From NCBI GenBank assembly GCA_028564925.1, contig CM053033.1, forward strand, positions 112,839,252 to 112,903,251: a stretch of 64,000 nucleotides of DNA, given 5' to 3'. Below the pieces are notes generated by a model, which searched no databases, was not told the DNA's origin, and saw only the letters and a list, made by a program, of their open reading frames with translations. The first letter of the stretch is position 1. The number at the start of each line of letters is the position of its first letter. The stretch is from Lithobates sylvaticus. Lineage: Eukaryota > Chordata > Amphibia > Anura > Ranidae. Positions 56,991 through 64,000 of the stretch are shown piece by piece. Both the position numbers and the translations under genes were made by a program.

Positions 56991-58012
56991 TACCAAGTGT
57001 TTTGTTTTCTAACAATTAAAGTTCCAAAACTGTTTAGGGTGCCTACAGACATTAAAGGGCCAGTTCACTCAAAAGTGGTATTTTAGTTATGGATGGAGCC
57101 TGGTGAGTTGAGACAACTTCTTGTATGTCTTGAATACTTCAACAGGAAGATCCAGGGCTGCCATTAAAAATCATGGGACCATGTACAGTCTACTTGGCGG
57201 GGACCCCCCCTCCCCCCAATGTCTCCCCATATATTTTGAACTCCCTATCCCCAGTCAATATGGTGTTTGTCCAGACACAATTCAACTAGTGATGCACTTG
57301 GGCATGGTTGGACTAGAATCCGACCCTACGTGTGTGAGCCAGCCAGGAAACTGTCACCTATACATCCCATTCAGTTTAAAATAGAAATGAAAAGCAAAAC
57401 CTTTGTGTATACATATATAAAAAAGCATTATAAATATAATTTTCCTTTCTTTATAATTGATCACATAGCCTCTGTTCTCAGCTGCATAAGGAACTCAGAG
57501 AGCTGGGGGAGGAGAAACATCAGCACACTGGTCTTCCCAGTGACTTGCTGTGCAGGGAAGGGGGGTTGTCAGCACAAGTCTATTCATTGGAAAGAGCAGG
57601 CTGATTTCTTAAAACATCCAGAAAACTGATCAAGCTGTGCTCTCATGCCTTGTGTTGTCAGTTTTATTTTATAGAAAAGCAGAGGGCAGGCAGGAACACC
57701 GGGGATTTCACACAAAGGAAGCAGGCACATATCAGGAATATGAAATGTGGGGGTAACCTATTCATTAATGCCATGTGGAGCAATCAGATCCCTGGCTGCA
57801 CCTTTAAAAATAATGAAAAAAATAAGCCATGATCCCTTTCAATGATTAGGGCTTTCACTTTGCCTTAATTCAGCTCCACAGACACAGACCCACTTTGGAA
57901 TCACACAATTCCAGTCCTGGAACCAGTTTGTACAGGGTAGCCCATTCACAGCAAAAACTAGAGCTCTTGCACTGGTGCAAAGTTGGGTCCCCAGCAACTT
58001 GCTTCAGTATTA

Positions 58013-58446
58013 AGCCTCGTACACATGGGCCGTATGTCAGGCGGCATTGACCGGTTCAATAAAAACCATCTGACATTCAGCCCATGTGTACTGCAGTCGG
58101 TCCGACAGAAACCAGCCATTGGCAGGCTTCTGTCGAAGGGGCATTACTGAAAAAGGTCTGCCGTCTGGCTCCCGATCATCCCTCCGAGTCCCAGCCATTG
58201 ATAGGCTTCTGTCGAAGGGGCATTACTGAAAAAGGTCTGCCGTCTGGCTCCCTGTCAGCCCTCCCAGCCATTGGCAACTGGCGTGTTATCACGCTGTGCC
58301 CCTGTCAGAACACAATAGCACAGCATTGAAGATCGCTGTACTAATGTTGGATGGTTAGTACAGCTGTTCCCCCTGAGCTGTCCGGGTTTTTTTTCATTCA
58401 GCCCTGCTGGGTTGAACGAAAGAAGACTACTAGTGTGTACTAGGCT
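58013..58446. mobile_element. AGCCTCGTACACATGG-type MITE with internal 79-bp duplication
   Basis: The ends AGCCTCGTACACATGG and CTAGTGTGTACTAGGCT are inverted repeats, preceded by TTA. CAGCCATTGGCAGGCTTCTG at 58113 recurs at 58192 (offset 79) and partly at 58265. Confidence 0.75.
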
Positions 58447-59940
58447 TCAGTGTCTCCTCCCCCCTTGGGCTGGGCCCTTCTCCACCCATACACTCACATT
58501 AACACCTGCAAGAGGCCCATGCCACAGGGAGCTGCCCCCTAATGACATTACCCACCACAACACATCAGTACGGAGATTGCTGTTTAGTGCTGCAAAGGGG
58601 ATCAGTGAAATCCCCTGCCAGACCCCACCTGTTGACCCAATGGGTCCCAGGACTGGAATGGGAGGACTGCCTGTACCCCCGTATCCTCTTAGGTGTGTAC
58701 TGAGGAGCGCCTTGTAAAGTTCATCTCAATTGAAAGATTTTTTAAACTTTTAGTGGTTAAGAGCATCAAATACATCCAATGCATTTTAAGGGTAAAGAGC
58801 CTTTCTCTTCTTCGGGGCTTGAGCATTCAATGTCAATGAAAACACAGCGGGATGCACTAGGGGACCTAGCTAGATGAAGACTATCATCTTCTGATAGCAC
58901 TAATTGCAGCCAGCTGGGTGTACCCCTGTATTGACGAGATCTCCCTACCACAACTCCAGACTCTGTTCCTGTCCACCTAGGATTAAATATGATGTTACCA
59001 CCATAAAAGAAAGTTAAAAAATTACAACAGGGAATGAAGGAGCCTCTCATAATGGCCACAGCAGACCCAGGAACTCTAGGCAGATATCTCACCAATATAA
59101 AAAGCTGCCAGGATTCAGCTCTCTAGCATCTACTAAATGTGTCCATGTTGTGTCCGTTTTGGGTGGACTTTAATGCTCTTGATTTATTAATGTCCCAGCA
59201 AGCACTGGACATGCATGTTGGTACTTAATGAAGGAGAGCGTTCTCATCATACTGTTGTGGCCTACCTATCTCAGAGAAAAACTTTAGCAAAAGGCCAGGA
59301 AATATCCACCCTGACCAGTCCAGGTCAGGGGTTATCAGGGAAAGTTTCCTACATTTTTAAAATGTCTGTAGGCACATTTACAGTGAAAGAACTGTTATAG
59401 TAAATTGTCATAGAGACGGCATGCCTGGAGTCATAGAAGGCTATGTGATTAGTATGGGGCCAGAAATTATGGGGGGGGGGGGGGGGGGAGGTGCAGCAGC
59501 ATTAACTGACAGCACAGTGATCCATCTTTTTTTCTTTTTTTTTGTTAGGCCCTATCACACATACCTACAAACCTCTATAGCAACCAGCCTTTTTTTTTTA
59601 TATTTTAGAACAGAAAACAAATAGTAGGTAAATAACAATTAGCTGTAATCTGATTGGCTGCCATGGTCATCACAGACCATTTTCTTTGCAGTGTTGAAGA
59701 AAAGCCTTACATACTGTCTCTTGACCCTCAGCCACCAATCCAGGTCCAAAGCTGCTTGCACACATTACCATCTGGTTGTACAATCTATGACTGAGTGGTT
59801 CCAAAGCTAATAACTTACAATCAAAATGTAAGAAAAATTTATTGAAAAAGATTGTAAGGTGTATTACCAGCTTCACAATCTCCTAAGGCCCATTGAAAAA
59901 AAAATCTGCTGGATACATTTGATTCTATGGAGCCCATATA

Positions 59941-60100
59941 CAGGTACATCTCATAAAATTAGAATATCATCAAAAAGTTCATTTATTTCAGTAATTTAAT
60001 TCAAAAAGTAAAATATAAAATTAGAATATCACAAAAAGTGAAACTGATAAGATGTAGCTGTATGTTCAGGTGTCTGTTTAATTGATTACAGAGCTGCATT
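59941..60100 (+). mobile_element. Tc1 terminal repeat fragment
   Basis: CAGGTACATCTCATAAAATT after TA, then AATATCATCAAAAAGTTC, matches the terminus of the Tc1 element at 29477. The block AAATTAGAATATCA is repeated 65 bp on. There is no transposase. Confidence 0.8.
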
Positions 60101-60233
60101 GATGTGTGTCTTTTATATTTGCCTAGAACTCAGCTTTAATGCCCAATTTATAGAAAACTACAATAAAAGCTCTTTCTTGTAGTGGGGGTTGTGTCCACAT
60201 TGCAAGGGCTAACTGCTAGTCTTTGTCTAGGGC

Positions 60234-60947
60234 AGAAGCCTCCAAACTGCAGGCTGCGGACCAGATCTGGCCCTTTGCTTGCCTTTATCTGGGCACTATT
60301 TCTTCCACGCATACCACTGATTGGATACCATTCCTTCCACTGATACCGGAGCGGGGGAACTCACTCACACCAATGATGGGGCACTATTCCTCCTACTGAC
60401 ACCAATGATGGGGCACTATTCCTCCTACTGACGCCAATGATGGGGCACTATTCCTCCTACTGACACCAATGATGGGGCACTATTCCTCCTACTGACACCA
60501 ATGATGGGGCACTATTCCTCCTACTGACACCAATGATGGGGCACTAATTCTCCTACCAACACCAATGAGGGGGGCACTATTCCTCTTACTGACACCAATG
60601 ATGAGGCACTACTTCTACTGATACCAATGAGGGGGCACTATTCCTCCTACTGACACCAATGATGCAGTAAAGTTCCTCCCGCTGACACCAGTGATGGGGC
60701 ACTATTCCTCCCACTGACACCAGTGATGGGGCACTATTCCTCCCACTGACACCAGTGACGGGGCACTATTCCTCCCCCTAACACCAATGATGGGGCACTA
60801 TTCCGCCCACTGACACCAATGATGTAATTGGCTTTAACAGCGATCGACCACAAAGCCTTTGGGATTGTTTACTCCCAACAATGCCAGGGAATATTCTACT
60901 CCCACTGACCACAGTCCCCCTTGTTTTTAAAGCTTGTAGACCCCTGG
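60234..60947. mobile_element. hAT-like element containing a 32-bp minisatellite
   Basis: It starts AGAAGCCTCCAAACTGCAGG and ends AGCTTGTAGACCCCTGG. TCTAGGGC (60226-60233) and TCTAGGGG (60948-60955) form an 8-bp target duplication with one mismatch. The ends resemble those of the 32341-32488 element. No transposase is present. Confidence 0.78.
60345..60830 (+). repeat. 32-bp minisatellite
   Basis: About 14 copies of CTACTGACACCAATGATGGG + GCACTATTCCTC occur, with CCCACTGACACCAGTG variants in the second half. It forms most of the hAT-like element's interior. Confidence 0.93.
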
Positions 60948-63400
60948 TCTAGGGGATGGGATAGTTTTACTTACCTGATTCTGTGCTACCCTGGCAGAAG
61001 GTGCTCCCCTATGCGCCAGTAGTGGATTGTCTCTCCTTGTGTCTAGTGCAGGACTATGGAACATGCATTTGTCTTGATGACGTCAGAGTACCTTAGAGTG
61101 TAGAGGAGAAGAGGCTGCAGGGATCAGTCCAGCAGCATGGAGGATCAGGTAAGTAAAACTGCTTTAACCAGTGGTCCTAAACAAAAACAAGCAATTAACC
61201 TTTGCAGTGTGGGTGCAGCCCGACTGATAGGGACAACTTTTAGTTTTCCAATAGTTTAGCTTTACCTTTAAGCGATAGATACATGAGCTTCCACTGCTGA
61301 CCTCCTTATGAAAATGATGATCACAAAATGCTTCATTGTGTAGATTAGAAGATCTGACTTCACTTGTTAAATGCTTATCCCAGGTCAAACAGCCTATAAT
61401 TAGATAATGGTACTGAAGCCAGAGACAGCCGGGCAGCTAGCATTTCAGAAGGACCTCTGCTCTTCATTTTAATCTGATTGGTGGTTGAGGACGACATTAA
61501 CCATCCTTGTTTAGCGCAGGTTGCACAGTGTTTATCCTCCTCTTCAGTCAGGCACAAACAGATCGGCTTGTAGAGAGTGATTTAGCAGTCATACACCGAC
61601 GCATGCAGACTGTTTCATGTTTATGTTGTCACCTTCCAAAAACTTAAAGGGAATATGTCAGTGGGACTCAGGAGTGTGAGACCTCTTAAAACATTCATTC
61701 ATATGAAAATTTCTGTTGTGACAACACCGCCTTGCTATCCCAAGATCTGTTTAAAGTCAGATTTTAGCTGTTGTTGAATATTTTTTATGCAGTGGTTCTG
61801 CTTTTCTCTCTGCTTATTCCCGCTGGCTACATACAGGTACTACAAACCATTCATTGGTTATAATGATACCATAACTGTCTGTACTGCAAATCACACTCGT
61901 TGTATTATCTCTTACTTCTGTCTTCTTTTTTTTTTTTTATCACTTCAAGCAAACCCTTAAAAACACAGTTAAAATGTACAGTAAATACTAAACATCATTT
62001 AAACGTCTCAAGGCTCCAGAACCAATCATCCTAAAGACATTGCTAACTTTTTTGGGACCTTCTATGCCTCATTGTATAATCTACATTCTGAAGACCCCCC
62101 CGGCATTGCCCAATCAAGACTGGACAAGATCCAAGAATATATCTCCACCTTCAAGCCATGGTGGATCACTTTTCAGAGTGTGCCTAAGCAGCCACAGTCG
62201 GGCATTCAGAAGGCAATCCTGCCGTCTCCAGAATAACATTTTTTCTGTTTTTTTGCTGAACGGCAAATTTCAGTGGGACCAATTTGCTGCAACCGTGAGT
62301 CAAGCAGCCTTATTGACTTGAATGGATGTCAACTCGACATTCCAGGTTAAATTTGCCATGGCTGCAACCCAAAGCATTGCACTGTAAACAGACCCCTCTG
62401 GCTGTATTGTGAACAGAGTAGGTTGGTAAAATCATGGCTCAACCGCTTATTTTTATTGCTCCCTTTCTGAGGCCAAACAGCCTTATACAAAGCAATGCAG
62501 TCCTTACTGGCTCAGACTAGTGACCCTTCCTCTCTGTCCTGCTTTACTTAAAATGTTATGTAACTCACAACAGTAAAACCCATCTGTATATGGAGTAAAG
62601 CATGCTTGGTATACTCACTGTGGAACCTAAGGGGTTAATCCTCTGCATTGTGTAAAAACACTGTTTGATCCTTTCTTCCACTGTCCCCAATCTATCTGCT
62701 GATAGTACAGAGCATTGGAGGCACTCTGCACATGCCCAGTTTGCTGTGTATTACTAGAGATTTTTTTTTTTGGGAGGGTGCATGTGATCAGCACAGTGCC
62801 GATCAAGACTGTTCAGACAGAGGGTCAGGGGTCATGCAGCTTCATAGGATAGTCAGAGGAGAATGAAAACTCCTCCTACAAGCTTTAACCAGTGCTTAGC
62901 CGGAAACTGCGAAAAGTCACCAGACTGCTATATACTGCTGATGAGAAAAGATATTTAGCAGTTTTTATTTACTAAAATAATTGCATTTCCATGTTCTGTA
63001 GTCAATCAGTTGTTGTCCCTGTTTAGGTTTTCTGACAACCATGGGTGCCTCTTTATAGTGGATAAAGGAATCAAGTGATATCTCTTGTTCAGTCCACGGG
63101 GCTAAACGAGAGAAATCAGAATCAGGGACTTGTATTTACTGTATCTAAAATGAATGTAATCTGTTTTAGTCATTGGCCACAAACTTCTCCCAGATCCCCG
63201 GTTTTACATAAGTCTGCCTTGAAGAAGACCCTAGAGAAGACCTTTTTCCCTCCCAGTGTGGAGGTATGCTGTACCTATTCTGCTAAGACATGACAATTCA
63301 AAATGTTTACTGACAAGAAATTTGACTTTTCGGATTCAGATGTGTAATTAATCAATGGGATTTTTTTCATATAGCTCATGATATGTTTTTGTACTTGCAG

Positions 63401-63557
63401 GGTTCTGGTACAGCCCCGAGTGTGAGTTTGTTCGATCGTGCATCACCAAATCTCAGGAACTGGTGCAGGGGAAAGTGCATTTGTCTGTCCTGAAGGGACA
63501 CGTTTATGTACTGGGCAGAGAGTCGCCACAATCGCTGTATAATGAGGAGCTGGTGAG
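63401..63557 (+). CDS. ASS1: ASS1 internal exon (about residues 324-376)
   Basis: This 157-bp exon completes a split glycine, then reads [39 protein letters not shown] and QSLYNEELV. It ends in AG, so the next exon must supply the last base (Ser in human). Ten of about 52 residues differ from human as recalled. The Arg of GRESP corresponds to Arg363, a citrullinaemia site, and the segment leads into the C-terminal oligomerisation arm. Acceptor ACTTGCAG and donor GTAAGT are consensus. The remaining C-terminus, about 36 residues in human, lies beyond the window. Confidence 0.97.
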
Positions 63558-64000
63558 GTAAGTGATGAACTTTCAACAGTTTCCCAGCATGCAATTGGTG
63601 TAGCAAGCTGAATTATATGCTAGCTTCCTAAATTTGACGTTTTAGGTATGGCAATTTTTTTTTTATATAGTTACATTGGTCCAGCTTGGACCAATGTAAG
63701 TATATATGTGCCATACCTTTTGGGATCCCTGTGGAAGCTGAAAATCTCTGTGGTAGGCACCATCACTACAGTGATCGCCACTAGTTTCCGTGTCCCATAC
63801 CAACTACGGTAGCTACCATGCTGCTTATTGAATGCAGGAGGTTGCCTGCTTGGCACAGGTGGCATTCAAGACTTTGCAGTTTCTTAATTAATGCAAAGTG
63901 TTCTCTAACTTGGACAAGGTGGACACTGTGACATCACCGCCCTGTCTCTACACCTCATCCAGTCAGAGAATGCTTTGTATTCTGTGAGAAAATGCAAATT
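63558..64000 (+). other. ASS1: Start of the next ASS1 intron
   Basis: After the donor the sequence is repeat-like: a perfect hairpin at 63672-63700 (TTACATTGGTCCAG / CTTGGACCAATGTAA), a TATGTGCCATACC block, and a stretch from 63840 resembling 20700-21060 (GACATCACCGCC, CATCCAGTCAGAGAATGC). No exon is seen. Confidence 0.85.

Larger units (their letters stand above)
52467..63400 (+). other. ASS1: ASS1 intron (10.93 kb)
   Basis: Donor GTACGT, acceptor ACTTGCAG. Unlisted gaps: 52505-52990 begins with the repeat word AAAGGAGAACTCCAACCTG, otherwise nothing; 53670-53880 nothing; 56110-56690 and 57000-58010 contain short dispersed-repeat words (AGGGCCAGTTCACTC near 57059) but no gene; 58450-59940 a G-run at 59471-59488; 60960-63400 nothing recognised except short T-runs. 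Confidence 0.93.

Overview
The window is intronic, transposon-packed vertebrate DNA crossed by five internal exons of one host gene, argininosuccinate synthase (ASS1), all on the + strand. The exons lie at 10614-10704, 18384-18468, 30799-30863, 52335-52466 and 63401-63557. Together they are 530 bp, under 1% of the window. They splice in one uninterrupted frame and cover about residues 200-376 of the 412-residue human protein; roughly four in five residues match the human sequence as I remember it. Upstream exons and the last exon(s) lie outside the window. No second host gene, tRNA or rRNA gene, CRISPR array, retrovirus/LTR element or Polinton was recognised.

The repeats suggest a frog, most likely of the ranid group. 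They include Harbinger-type MITEs with termini TGCCCCGTACACACGG and 3-bp TTA/TAA target duplications, a second MITE family with GGCCCCTTTCACACTGGGG termini, a family bounded by TTAACCACTTC and GAAGTGGTTAA, several Tc1-like lineages, hAT-like elements and a CR1-like LINE. The organism assignment is inference from repeat style plus the diverged but clear ASS1 protein.

Layout. 1-10.6 kb: the intron before the first visible exon, with nested repeats, two long palindromes, unique-looking DNA at 6.2-7.2 kb, a MITE at 7.6-8.0 kb and a 1.8-kb pyrimidine-rich minisatellite ending about 145 bp before the exon. 10.7-18.4 kb: a relic with a hammerhead-ribozyme-like motif, a 1.94-kb GC-rich palindrome with mirrored GC-box/TATA promoters, two further MITEs, then unique-looking DNA. 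18.5-30.8 kb: hAT fold-back, Tc1 fold-back, 23-bp and 31-bp minisatellites, CR1-like fragment, rearranged Tc1. 30.9-52.3 kb: a second rearranged Tc1, two more Tc1 fold-backs carrying nested insertions, a 22-24-bp minisatellite duplicated in tandem, a 24-bp minisatellite, more MITEs and unique-looking blocks. 52.5-63.4 kb: inverted relics, perfect hairpins, a TTAACC-family copy, and a hAT-like element with a 32-bp minisatellite.

Strongest candidates for a second look: (i) the giant palindrome at 12490-14425, whose centre carries two mirror-image Pol II-type promoters and whose left arm keeps a poly(A) signal; (ii) the minus-strand sequence at 11827-11858, which has the hammerhead core layout (CTGANGA, stem, GAAAC, GTC), with weaker relatives near 43.6 and 53.1 kb; (iii) a Tc1 fold-back family whose 200-bp loop occurs in both orientations within this window.
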